Of a stretch of DNA of 26,751 nucleotides, positions 7,951 through 15,324 are shown piece by piece. The number at the start of each line of letters is the position of its first letter. The first letter of the stretch is position 1. The position numbers and the translations under genes were made by a program. This DNA comes from a virus. The stretch lies in IMG/VR virus record IMGVR_UViG_3300020446_000065, positions 1 to 26,751 of that record. One strand, 5' to 3'. The notes beneath the pieces are model-generated. The model had not been told where the DNA came from. It did not search any database and was given only the letters and a program-made list of their open reading frames with translations.

Positions 7951-9734
7951 TCGACTAGGGTAGTATCAGCGTTTTGTAAAGCTCCACTTAATGTTTTTAT
8001 AGATCGTGGAGGCTTATTGAAAGATACATCTCCTTCTTTTGGTGGGTCGACAGCTACTAAACCTAGTCTTTGACGAGCGCAATCTAACGCTAAAAACGCT
8101 GCATCTGCAAGGTCTGGACTTTTACCAAAGCGAGCTTTGTATTCAGGTTTACTTTCAATTTTCATACGAAGGGTCGAACCCTTTACATGATCATAATTTC
8201 TTCCTGTTATTTCTTGTGCTAAATCTGAACTGACCCCAAAGATTTGACGAGTCCTCATCAACTCTTTACCAACAAACCAAAGTTCAGATACCCTATTAAC
8301 GTAAAGTTCATGTCCTACAAGTTTGCTGTTGACGCTGACGCGCTTGTCACTTGCTTTGCCTCCGAATGAAACCCTCATAAAGCGGCCAGACCATTCACCT
8401 GCCAGAACGTCACAAAACGGAGCACCAGCTCCAGTAGCGTCCACACTTACATTTTCAGGTGGGACGTTATGCTTTGTGCATAAATCTTTGATTTGTTTTA
8501 CAATTTGGTAAGTCCTTGGAATCGCCTTATTAGTTGCGTCATCGTTTAAATGAACGGCTTGTCCAAACTCTATAACATATTGACCACTGCTGTCATAACC
8601 ACACTTAGCTAAAAAAGCGATACACCTATCGCCTCCATTCGTGAAGGCCGGATCGATACCGCAAAGGTTAATCGGAGTGCTCTGCCATTGAACAGAGTTC
8701 ATAGCTTTACTATTTGCTATTTCGTTTTCTGTATAAATACCTGTGGTCTCATCACTATCAAAGAAAACAGCTCTGACCATTCGCATATAACCTCTGCTTT
8801 CAACTCCAAGTAATGCTTTGTCTTCGGCAAGTTTTTCTTCCGTGGGTAGCCATGGGTAAATAGTTTCTCCTGCTAGAATGTTGGGAGATCTCTCTCCATC
8901 TAAACGAACATATTTTCCTTTCCATTTAGTGTCCCACTCATCGGCAGTATTTGTGTCCACACTATCCCATCCGTCTTTAGGGGTTGACCAAACCCCAAAT
9001 GCGTCGAAGCGGCTATTAGGGTTAGACATACCGATCATTTGAAATGAAGGGTTTTTACTCAAGTTTGTAAGACCTGCGTTAAGGATAGCTTCAGAAAGTT
9101 CTGAAAGCTCGTCGCCAATAAGGATCACGCGTTTTTGTTTAATACCAATGAATTTACCTACCGCTTCTTTGGTTTTACTTTTTTCCGCTGAGATCAATGA
9201 AAGCCCAGCTCGTTCTATAAGAATGTCTTTTTCGTTTACATAAGAAGCGTTGCCTATTGAATCCCGTATCTTGATCGGTGCATCATCAATCACGGATAGG
9301 AGAGACATCACACTGCCCCATATACGTTTACGAGCTTCGCGTAGTGTAGTGGAAGTCATAAGGACTAGAGTGTCTTGGGGTTGACACAGCCAATTGATTA
9401 TCCCCCACGCAGCCATTGTATGTGATTTTCCAGATGATGCACTTCCCCCAACAGCAAGATATTTATTGTTGATCGCAGCTCGTATCATCATCTCAGCCCA
9501 CGGATGCTTAACCATTAACTTTTCTGGGAGATCTTCGCGGTTCCATAACTCATCACAAATTCTCCAGAAATAATATTCACGAGCAAGAGGTTCTTCATGT
9601 TTAGCAAAACCATAAAGAAGTGCTGTCAATAAGCTAGTTGGGGGGATAGAGAAACCGCCCACGTCCATCCTTTTTGTTTTAGGACAAATTTTAGGTTCTA
9701 GTAACTGCTTGCTCCTCTCTTCCTTTAAAGCCAT
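7947..9734 (-). CDS. terL: Terminase large subunit
   Basis: A 595-aa packaging motor with ATPase and nuclease domains. Walker A is at residues 97-104 (GSASSGKS) and Walker B at 203-209 (VILIGDE). A Thr/Ser-rich segment, VLMTSTT, lies near 123-129. The C-terminal RNase H-like nuclease shows acidic residues in the expected order: Asp361 (CGIDPAFT), Asp432 (VSVDATG) and Asp541/Asp544 (SPDLADA). The length is normal for a complete phage TerL. The ATG is preceded by an AT-rich stretch without a Shine-Dalgarno sequence. Its partner terS starts 26 bp away on the opposite strand, an unusual divergent arrangement. The stop codon overlaps the -35 box of the next gene's promoter. Confidence 0.97.
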   Translation of the reverse strand: MALKEERSKQLLEPKICPKTKRMDVGGFSIPPTSLLTALLYGFAKHEEPLAREYYFWRICDELWNREDLPEKLMVKHPWAEMMIRAAINNKYLAVGGSASSGKSHTMAAWGIINWLCQPQDTLVLMTSTTLREARKRIWGSVMSLLSVIDDAPIKIRDSIGNASYVNEKDILIERAGLSLISAEKSKTKEAVGKFIGIKQKRVILIGDELSELSEAILNAGLTNLSKNPSFQMIGMSNPNSRFDAFGVWSTPKDGWDSVDTNTADEWDTKWKGKYVRLDGERSPNILAGETIYPWLPTEEKLAEDKALLGVESRGYMRMVRAVFFDSDETTGIYTENEIANSKAMNSVQWQSTPINLCGIDPAFTNGGDRCIAFLAKCGYDSSGQYVIEFGQAVHLNDDATNKAIPRTYQIVKQIKDLCTKHNVPPENVSVDATGAGAPFCDVLAGEWSGRFMRVSFGGKASDKRVSVNSKLVGHELYVNRVSELWFVGKELMRTRQIFGVSSDLAQEITGRNYDHVKGSTLRMKIESKPEYKARFGKSPDLADAAFLALDCARQRLGLVAVDPPKEGDVSFNKPPRSIKTLSGALQNADTTLVD

Positions 9735-9743
9735 ATTTAAGTA

Positions 9744-9771
9744 ACAATAAGTCTTTTAATATGAGTATCAA
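9744..9771 (-). promoter_or_regulatory. Weak candidate promoter for terL
   Basis: On the minus strand TTGATA (9771-9766) is followed after 16 bp by TATTGT (9749-9744), 9 nt before the terL ATG. The match is moderate (5/6 and 4/6), and the -35 box lies inside the start of terS. It is listed because it is the only promoter-like pair I found for terL in the 26-bp divergent gap and flanks. Confidence 0.3.
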
Positions 9772-10321
9772 TTCCAAAGAAGAAATACAAAAACGCGCAG
9801 TCGAAATGTATGAAGCAGACTGGAAAACTGCGGCTATTGCCAAAGAACTTGGTGTTCATGCTGGTACAGTAAGAAGATGGTTTAAAAAACGTGGTATTCC
9901 TGCCCGTAAAAACGGTGGAATTGAGTCTAAAATCGACACAACAGAGAAACATGTCGAAGAAGTGGACGAAAGTAAACTCACAAAAGAAGCTGCCATACTA
10001 GCCAAACATGATGCGCGTATGAAAGAAGAGGAAGAGATATTGCAAATTGCAGAAAGCCAAGCAAGTCCTGCCGATAAATATCAAAATTATATAGCTATGG
10101 CAGCGATTAGATTGGCTAGGGACAATATGAAAAACATAAGTGGCCCTAGAAATATTAAAGAGCTTTCTGAACTAGACCAACTTATCCGCAGGAATCTTGG
10201 TCTGAATTCTAAAAGTAGTGGGGGTGACGCCAACAAAATGCAAATTGATATTTCTATACTGAATAATAAAAGAGCCGATACGGGTAATGGAACAGTAATT
10301 GATATACAGTCAGATGATTAA
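9761..10321 (+). CDS. terS: Terminase small subunit
   Basis: A 186-aa DNA-recognition subunit of the packaging terminase. Residues about 20-44 form a helix-turn-helix (AAIAKELGVHAGTVRRWFKK). A charged linker and helix follow. The C-terminal part reads ELDQLIRRNLGLNSKSSGG followed by QIDISILNNKRA, a signature I associate with small terminase subunits and their TerL-contacting tail. It is the first gene of the plus-strand block, divergent from terL, and its last codons overlap the next gene by 8 nt. A transcriptional regulator is the alternative reading of the HTH, but the C-terminal signature favours TerS. Confidence 0.85.
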   Translation: MSINSKEEIQKRAVEMYEADWKTAAIAKELGVHAGTVRRWFKKRGIPARKNGGIESKIDTTEKHVEEVDESKLTKEAAILAKHDARMKEEEEILQIAESQASPADKYQNYIAMAAIRLARDNMKNISGPRNIKELSELDQLIRRNLGLNSKSSGGDANKMQIDISILNNKRADTGNGTVIDIQSDD

Positions 10322-10643
10322 CAACTTTGAAAATTTTTCGTGGGAGTATAATCCAGAGGAAGATCCTTATGTAAAGCGGCAGATAACGCCAGAGAACACT
10401 AAGGCAGTTCGGTATGAAGAAATAATGTTCTTCAATCAACTACATGAAGCCCTTGTAGGAGTAGTTGAAAAACCAGATGGGCCACCTATTGCGTGTTATG
10501 ACAGCCTCAAGTCTCTTGCAATTTTGCAAGATGAACACGGTCTTGATGAAGACGATGCAAGAATGGCACTCAACCAATTGATGGATACTGACCTTGGCCC
10601 AACGGCTCCTTGTTTCCTAGATACAACAATACTTGAAAAATAA
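10314..10643 (+). CDS. Unknown small protein
   Basis: About 109 residues from the ATG at 10314, which overlaps the end of terS by 8 nt. An in-frame TTG at 10299 would add five residues, but the ATG is the simpler choice. The protein is acidic, beginning MINNFENFSWEYNPEED, with a helical C-terminal half (LDEDDARMALNQLMD). There is no membrane segment or catalytic motif. It lies between terS and the resolvase in a tightly coupled operon, so a role in DNA metabolism or its control is possible but not shown. Confidence 0.7.
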   Translation: MINNFENFSWEYNPEEDPYVKRQITPENTKAVRYEEIMFFNQLHEALVGVVEKPDGPPIACYDSLKSLAILQDEHGLDEDDARMALNQLMDTDLGPTAPCFLDTTILEK

Positions 10644-10870
10644 TGAGCTTATTTAAAAACAAAGAACTCGTTCATAATCCAAGAGTTTTAATTCGTAGAA
10701 CTGATACTGAAGATGTTTCCTTTACAGTGAAACAACTTGAAGGTGCTTTTTATAGAGTTAAACCAGAAAACATGAAGGAGATTTTGTTTTTACAAGGACT
10801 TAAAAAAAACATATTTTTATATAGTCCTGCTTCTGGGGACGGATTAATTATTACCCTCAACTTGTTTTGA
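10643..10870 (+). CDS. Unknown small protein
   Basis: A 75-aa product starting in a TAATG overlap with the previous stop and ending in a TTGA overlap with the resolvase. The sequence alternates basic and hydrophobic residues, like a small beta-rich fold (PRVLIRRTDTEDVSFTVKQL). No family is recognised. The overlaps at both ends support it as a real, translationally coupled gene. Confidence 0.65.
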   Translation: MSLFKNKELVHNPRVLIRRTDTEDVSFTVKQLEGAFYRVKPENMKEILFLQGLKKNIFLYSPASGDGLIITLNLF

Positions 10871-11343
10871 TCGTAGGTATTGATAACGGATTGAACGGGG
10901 GTCTGTGTGCCATATCTAAAGCTGATGGTCTTGTCATAGATAAAATGGTAATGCCTACAAAGGTAGTATTAAAAAAGAAAGAGGTTGATACTCTAAAAAT
11001 AAAAGAGTGGATCTTAGATTTAAATACTCCTTTTACAATCGCGATAGAAGAGCCACTCAAACACGCCAAAAGTTCACAAGCAGTAAGGTCGATGGCTTTA
11101 AGCTTTGGTAAGATTGTAGGTATGGCAGAAGCAAACAGGTATGACGTGCAAAGAGTTTCTGTGCATAAATGGCAAAAGCGTATGTTGGGTTTTGTGCCCA
11201 AAGGAAAATCAAAAGAAGTTGCACTCGAACGTGCGCAACAACTGGCCGAAGACGAGTGCTGGATCAAAAACAAAAGGTGCCGCAAACCCCATGACGGGAT
11301 GATAGACGCATTCTTGATTGCTCGCTATTTGTGGGAGGTCTAA
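10867..11343 (+). CDS. RuvC-like Holliday junction resolvase
   Basis: A 158-aa RNase H-fold endonuclease expected to cut four-way or branched DNA before packaging. The first strand has Asp6 in VGIDNGLNGG, followed by IAIEEP with Glu61/Glu62, and HDGMIDAFLIARY with Asp143 and Asp147 near the C-terminus. This is the D-E-D-D order of RuvC and phage RuvC-like resolvases. Translation must start at the TTG at 10867, overlapping the previous stop as TTGA; there is no suitable ATG before the essential first strand. The length fits the family. Confidence 0.9.
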   Translation: MIVGIDNGLNGGLCAISKADGLVIDKMVMPTKVVLKKKEVDTLKIKEWILDLNTPFTIAIEEPLKHAKSSQAVRSMALSFGKIVGMAEANRYDVQRVSVHKWQKRMLGFVPKGKSKEVALERAQQLAEDECWIKNKRCRKPHDGMIDAFLIARYLWEV

Positions 11344-11361
11344 AGAATTTGAAAAATTTCT

Positions 11362-11390
11362 TTGACCGTTCTACGCTCCTGTGATTACGT
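11362..11390 (+). promoter_or_regulatory. Candidate promoter for the Fe-S nuclease gene
   Basis: In the 53-bp gap after the resolvase, TTGACC (11362-11367) is followed by a 17-bp spacer and TTACGT (11385-11390), with an upstream TG. The -10 match is poor, but 6 nt to the ATG at 11397 repeats the geometry of the two stronger promoters in this window. Confidence 0.35.
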
Positions 11391-11396
11391 GGGCGA

Positions 11397-12512
11397 ATGA
11401 ATCAACCCGACCACTCTGAAAGAGGCCACGCAGAGTTTTCACCATCGTCACTAAAATACGTGGCAGGGTGCGCTGGATACAAAGGCAGAGATGGTTCTTC
11501 CGCAGCAGCAGAAATGGGGACAAGGATTCATGAGGCTCTTGAAATAGAAGATCCTAGTAACTTACAGAGTGAGGAAGAAGTAAGCATTTATCAGGAGATC
11601 ATGAATGATCAGGCTGAGTATCTTATGAACTTCGATTCGTTGGAGCTTACCGAAACTCACTCAGAGATTATGTTAGACGTTGCACTCAACGGCACTTCAA
11701 CATATGGAACCTGTGATTTCTTAAATGTGTATGAGGGCACAAAGGGGGTGTTGATCGATTATAAGACTGGCATAAGCAAGATCGACACCCCCGATAAAAA
11801 CTGGCAATCTAAAGCTTACACTCTTGGATGCTTTCAAAAGTTCCCCAAACTAGAAACCATTGAGTTTGTCTTTTTTATTCCGCAAAGGAATGAAATCTTA
11901 TCTCATACTTTTAAGAGAAGTGACGTAAAGCAACTTACTGAAGAGTTGTCCGAAGTAATTATCAAAGGTGAAAAAGTAAGACCTAAATGGGATACAGGAA
12001 CACCTGATCTTTCAGAGCTTACCCCCACAGTAGATTGCAGATTTTGTAGGTATGAAGATGTGTGCCCAGCTTTAGGGGGGCTTGTTGTTGAAGTAGCGAA
12101 GAAAATAAATCCCCGTCTTCCTGATGTGGATATTGACTCCACTGAAGACCCCGAAGTTGTAGAACAACTCTGGGCTATCGCAAAAATAGTAACTAACTGG
12201 GCAGAAGGGTTTAAGAAAAGGGCGGTTGCTTTGGCCGAGGATGGCGTCGAACTCCCTACGCTACGCCTTAAAAAACTTGGGGTAAGGAAAAAAGTTACCG
12301 ACCCCAGCACATTTATTTCTATTGCAGACAAATACGGTGTTGACACTGAAACAATCCTGAGCAATGTAAGCCTCCCTGTGAGCAAGATTGCTAAAGCCGT
12401 AGGAGACACTGCTGAAAAAGGAGGCAAACAAAAACTGTCTGCTGAGTTTTTAAGCGAATGTCAGGACGCAGGAATCATAGAAGAATCTCCCTCTCGACAC
12501 ACACTGTCGTGA
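11397..12512 (+). CDS. PD-(D/E)XK nuclease with Fe-S cysteine pattern (Cas4/RecB-like, DUF2800-like)
   Basis: A 371-aa predicted exonuclease for recombination or end processing. Nuclease signatures in order are GTRIHEALE (His45), Glu90, GTCDF (Asp107), LIDYKTG (Asp121-x-Lys123) and QSKAY (Gln137-x3-Tyr141). Cys214, Cys217 and Cys223 (CRFCRYEDVC) together with an N-terminal Cys25 match the four-cysteine [4Fe-4S] arrangement of Cas4 and AddB-type RecB nucleases. The last 100 residues are helical. It resembles the DUF2800 phage proteins as I recall them; no database check was possible. It sits between the resolvase and replication genes and probably acts with the next protein. Confidence 0.85.
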   Translation: MNQPDHSERGHAEFSPSSLKYVAGCAGYKGRDGSSAAAEMGTRIHEALEIEDPSNLQSEEEVSIYQEIMNDQAEYLMNFDSLELTETHSEIMLDVALNGTSTYGTCDFLNVYEGTKGVLIDYKTGISKIDTPDKNWQSKAYTLGCFQKFPKLETIEFVFFIPQRNEILSHTFKRSDVKQLTEELSEVIIKGEKVRPKWDTGTPDLSELTPTVDCRFCRYEDVCPALGGLVVEVAKKINPRLPDVDIDSTEDPEVVEQLWAIAKIVTNWAEGFKKRAVALAEDGVELPTLRLKKLGVRKKVTDPSTFISIADKYGVDTETILSNVSLPVSKIAKAVGDTAEKGGKQKLSAEFLSECQDAGIIEESPSRHTLS

Positions 12513-12540
12513 GGAAACATAGAACCAAGAAACAAGAAAC

Positions 12541-13197
12541 ATGAGTAAAGAAAAAACTGAGCTTGCGAAAGCTCCCTCTACTGCCCTAACAACATCTGCA
12601 ATTTCAGATACGTTAGATCAATCAGACATTGATATTCCAAGAGTCAATGTCGTTCAAAAGACCAGCGACATAACTGGCCCTGATGGAACTCCTGCTCCGT
12701 ATGGGTCTCTTGTATTAGACAAGAGAATCATTCTTGCACAACCAGAGGAACCAATTCAAGTGGTTCCCCTTAGTGCTACTAAAGCATGGAGAGAAGATGT
12801 TCCGTTTGAATCGGATGACATCCCACGCATTGCAAATAATGTCGAAGAGAAGAACAAACTCAGCACGGACTCGGAATATCCTATTCTTGAGTTTGCTGAA
12901 ATTACTCTTCTGTTTAAGGGTAGTGATGACGTTGAGTCGTTTCCTTTCCCCCTTGGTAAAGACAATTATGCAATGGGCAGGATTAATGTTGCGAAGGATG
13001 CTTATCGTCAAACCTTCAAAAGGTTGGCGACATTTGCTGTCTTTAACAAGACAACGCCCATTCACAAACGTCTATGGAACTTTCAATCAACTGCTATCAC
13101 CCGTGGTAAATACAGTTGGTTTGCGCCGTCCCTAACCATTACTAACGAAGAACCAAGTGATGAAGTCGTAGACTTTATCTCTGGTTATTTAGGATAA
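12541..13197 (+). CDS. Unknown DNA-metabolism protein
   Basis: A 218-aa product with a Ser/Thr-rich N-terminus, then IPRVNVVQKTSDITG near residues 33-47 and a probably beta-rich core ending in a compact Trp/Phe segment (KYSWFAPSLTI). There are no membrane segments or nucleotide-binding motifs. Its place between an Fe-S exonuclease and DNA polymerase makes a single-stranded DNA-binding or annealing role plausible, but that is inference from context. A 28-bp purine-rich leader without a clear Shine-Dalgarno sequence precedes the ATG. The stop overlaps the next start as TAATG. Confidence 0.75.
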   Translation: MSKEKTELAKAPSTALTTSAISDTLDQSDIDIPRVNVVQKTSDITGPDGTPAPYGSLVLDKRIILAQPEEPIQVVPLSATKAWREDVPFESDDIPRIANNVEEKNKLSTDSEYPILEFAEITLLFKGSDDVESFPFPLGKDNYAMGRINVAKDAYRQTFKRLATFAVFNKTTPIHKRLWNFQSTAITRGKYSWFAPSLTITNEEPSDEVVDFISGYLG

Positions 13198-13412
13198 TGG
13201 ATGCGGTACAAACTCAAATGGAAGTCTTATCGGTTGAAATCGAAAGGCTTGGGGAAATAATCGACAACATTGAAAAGGCCGTCGAAGCAAGCAAAGTTGA
13301 TTTACAAGCCACAAAGATTATCAGAGATAGTCTTGTAACAGTGCTTGGCAGCTACTCCACCACAGCTCCTCTAGAACTGGGGTTGGATGTTGAGGAAACG
13401 GCACAAGAATAA
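13197..13412 (+). CDS. Small coiled-coil protein
   Basis: A 71-aa acidic protein whose residues about 8-50 form a continuous amphipathic helix with heptad-like hydrophobic spacing (VEIERLGEIIDNIEKAVEA). It ends in a short acidic tail. It is translationally coupled to the preceding gene by TAATG. The function is unknown; an oligomerisation partner or accessory subunit of the preceding protein is possible. Confidence 0.65.
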   Translation: MDAVQTQMEVLSVEIERLGEIIDNIEKAVEASKVDLQATKIIRDSLVTVLGSYSTTAPLELGLDVEETAQE

Positions 13413-13431
13413 TTCCGACAAGGAATAGGTA

Positions 13432-13486
13432 ATGCGGCGGCCTTGGCTTGGGCTGGTTAATTTCATTCACCTAGAGGTAACCGCAT
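13432..13486. other. Imperfect stem-loop in the gap before the polymerase gene
   Basis: ATGCGG (13432-13437) can pair perfectly with CCGCAT (13481-13486), with a possible inner CCTT/GAGG helix. It lies in the 148-bp gene-free stretch 13413-13560, next to a stronger hairpin. No ORF or tRNA is visible there. An RNA structure or replication element is possible. Confidence 0.35.
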
Positions 13487-13503
13487 AAAAGCCTCTTCCC
13501 CCA

Positions 13504-13543
13504 CCCCGACTCCCCTTTTTAGGCAATCAAAGGGGGGTCGGGG
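13504..13543. promoter_or_regulatory. Strong GC-rich hairpin upstream of DNA polymerase
   Basis: A 15-bp stem: the arm at 13504-13518 begins CCCCGACT and the arm at 13529-13543 ends GTCGGGG. Pairing is complete with a single G-U wobble, and the loop is 10 nt (TTAGGCAATC). It ends 17 nt before the polymerase ATG. No T-run follows on either strand, so it is not a standard intrinsic terminator. It could control polymerase translation, stabilise a processed mRNA end, or act at a replication origin. Confidence 0.8.
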
Positions 13544-13560
13544 TTAACCCTATATACCCT

Positions 13561-15324
13561 ATGGATAAAAATATTTATGCAGTAGATTTTGAAACCTACT
13601 ATGACAAAGAGTGCAGCATTAAAACTCTAGGAACGTTAGGCTATTTTAGCCACCCACAATTTGATGCATACATGGTTTCCGTTGTAGGAAACGATGGAAC
13701 TAGTTTTGTTGGGCACCCAAAAGATTTTAACTGGGATATCCTTACAGGAAATATTGTGCTTTCGCATAACGCTAGTTTTGATGAGACCCTGTATCTTTAC
13801 GGAGTAGAACATGAATGGTGGGATTCATGTGACCCATTTGAGTGGCACTGCACAGCAGACCTAGCCGCTTATTGTAAGCTCCCAAGATCCTTGAAAGGAT
13901 CAACGGCAGAATTGTTTGACTTAACAGTAGATAAAAGCACGAGGGATAACATGTCTGGCAAGAGGTGGGAGGAAATGACAAAAGAATTTAAAGATGAGGT
14001 CAGTGAGTATGCACTAAAAGACAGTGAACTGTGCCTTAAATTATGGGAGACATTGAGTGATAAGTGGCCTGAGTTCGAAAGGAACATAAGCAGATTGAAC
14101 AGAAAGATTGTTCAGGAAGGAATCCCCATCAACGAAGATCTTTTAAAGGAGCAACTAGAAACTATTAAAGTTAAGTTGTTTGAAGCAGAAGAAGTTATTC
14201 CGTGGCTGGGTGAAAAACCGTTACTTAGTCGTGCAGCATTCGATGAGCAATGCTTGCTGGTAGGGATTGAGCCTCCAGTAAGTTTAGCTGTGACTGATGA
14301 AGAATCCCAGAAATGGGTAGAATACCATAGCAAAGAATTTGCGTGGATAAGTGCGGTAAAGGATTGGCGAAGGATTAACTCTCTCCAAAAGAAGTTGGAA
14401 AGTTTTGATTACGCAACGATGCCTAACGGCAGATATTACGGGGGATGCATGTATTTTGGAGCGCATACTGGGAGATTCTCTGGATCTGGGGGAAACCTAA
14501 ACTTACAGAATTTACCAAGGGAGGAAATGTTTGGTGTAAACCTAAGGCATTTAATAGCCCCTAATTCTGACAAAAGATTAATCGCAGTTGATCTTTCTCA
14601 GATTGAAGTCAGGACACTTTGCTGGTTAGCTAAGGATTCCGAAATGCTTGAAGAGATACGTAACACAGATGATATCTATGAAGCTTTTGCCATAAGGTTT
14701 GGTATGTGGGATGAAGAAAAAGGGTCAATAAAACAAGACCCCAAACTTAGGCATGCAGTGAAAGGAATGGTGTTGGGTTGCGGCTATGGGGCAGGAGCTG
14801 CTAGGTTTGCTTCTATGTCTGGTATTAGTGAAGACGAAGCTGGGAAAAGAGTTCGTAAATATCGGATGAAGATGAGAAGGGTTAAGAACCTTTGGGATAA
14901 ATACACTAGTGATATCGAATGCTCCCACCAAGCTAAGTCTGAATTTACTGTGGATCTTCCTAGTGGCAGAGTTATTAACTATGGTCGGCTAAAAGCTTTA
15001 GCGGAAGGAGGAAGACTTCACTTTATAACCAAAATGCCTAAGCACGGTAAAAATATTACAGTCCGTCTTTGGGGAGGGCTTGTGGCAGAGAATGCCAGCC
15101 AAGCTTTAGCCAGAGATATTTTTTCTGATATGCTCCTGAGGGTAGATAAAGCAGGACATAGAATCATTATGCACGTTCATGACGAGATGGTAATTGAAGC
15201 AGATGAAGATAAAGCCAAGCAAACACTAGAGGATGTTATCTCCATAATGTCCAAACCTCCTGAATGGATTCCCGATATCCCAGTAGATGCAGAAGGATCA
15301 ATACTAACAAAATATGAAAAATGA
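13561..15324 (+). CDS. Family A DNA polymerase with 3'-5' exonuclease domain
   Basis: A 587-aa replicative polymerase of the phage PolA type. The N-terminal proofreading domain has Exo I (VDFET, Asp9/Glu11), Exo II (NASFD, Asp74) and Exo III (YALKD, Tyr150/Asp154). The polymerase domain has TGRFSGSGG near 303-311 and LQNLPR at 315-320, motif A VDLSQIEVR (Asp344), motif B with Arg397, Lys401 and Tyr409-Gly410, and motif C HVHDE (Asp541/Glu542). There is no 5' nuclease domain. All catalytic residues needed for polymerisation and proofreading are present. The start lacks a Shine-Dalgarno sequence and follows a 148-bp structured gap. The stop overlaps the primase-helicase start as ATGA. Confidence 0.97.
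   Translation: MDKNIYAVDFETYYDKECSIKTLGTLGYFSHPQFDAYMVSVVGNDGTSFVGHPKDFNWDILTGNIVLSHNASFDETLYLYGVEHEWWDSCDPFEWHCTADLAAYCKLPRSLKGSTAELFDLTVDKSTRDNMSGKRWEEMTKEFKDEVSEYALKDSELCLKLWETLSDKWPEFERNISRLNRKIVQEGIPINEDLLKEQLETIKVKLFEAEEVIPWLGEKPLLSRAAFDEQCLLVGIEPPVSLAVTDEESQKWVEYHSKEFAWISAVKDWRRINSLQKKLESFDYATMPNGRYYGGCMYFGAHTGRFSGSGGNLNLQNLPREEMFGVNLRHLIAPNSDKRLIAVDLSQIEVRTLCWLAKDSEMLEEIRNTDDIYEAFAIRFGMWDEEKGSIKQDPKLRHAVKGMVLGCGYGAGAARFASMSGISEDEAGKRVRKYRMKMRRVKNLWDKYTSDIECSHQAKSEFTVDLPSGRVINYGRLKALAEGGRLHFITKMPKHGKNITVRLWGGLVAENASQALARDIFSDMLLRVDKAGHRIIMHVHDEMVIEADEDKAKQTLEDVISIMSKPPEWIPDIPVDAEGSILTKYEK

Noticed and set aside
7938-7956. Short AGTC/GACT stem followed by seven T after terL on the minus strand, as a terminator
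   Set aside because: The stem is only 4 bp; the T-run is better explained as the spacer of the near-consensus promoter.
9737-9952. 71-aa minus-strand frame covering the start of terS
   Set aside because: It would overlap the HTH-coding part of terS and the terL control region; composition is Phe/Cys/Thr-rich shadow.
10299-10313. TTG start adding five residues to the 109-aa gene after terS
   Set aside because: An ATG at 10314 in the same frame gives a simpler 8-nt overlap and loses nothing recognisable.
11903-12427. 174-aa open frame on the minus strand
   Set aside because: Lies wholly opposite the Fe-S nuclease gene, whose motifs are clear; Ser/Thr/Leu-rich shadow composition.
13504-13543. 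GC-rich hairpin as an intrinsic terminator
   Set aside because: No T-run directly follows the stem on either strand, and plus-strand transcription must pass it to reach the polymerase unless another promoter is used.
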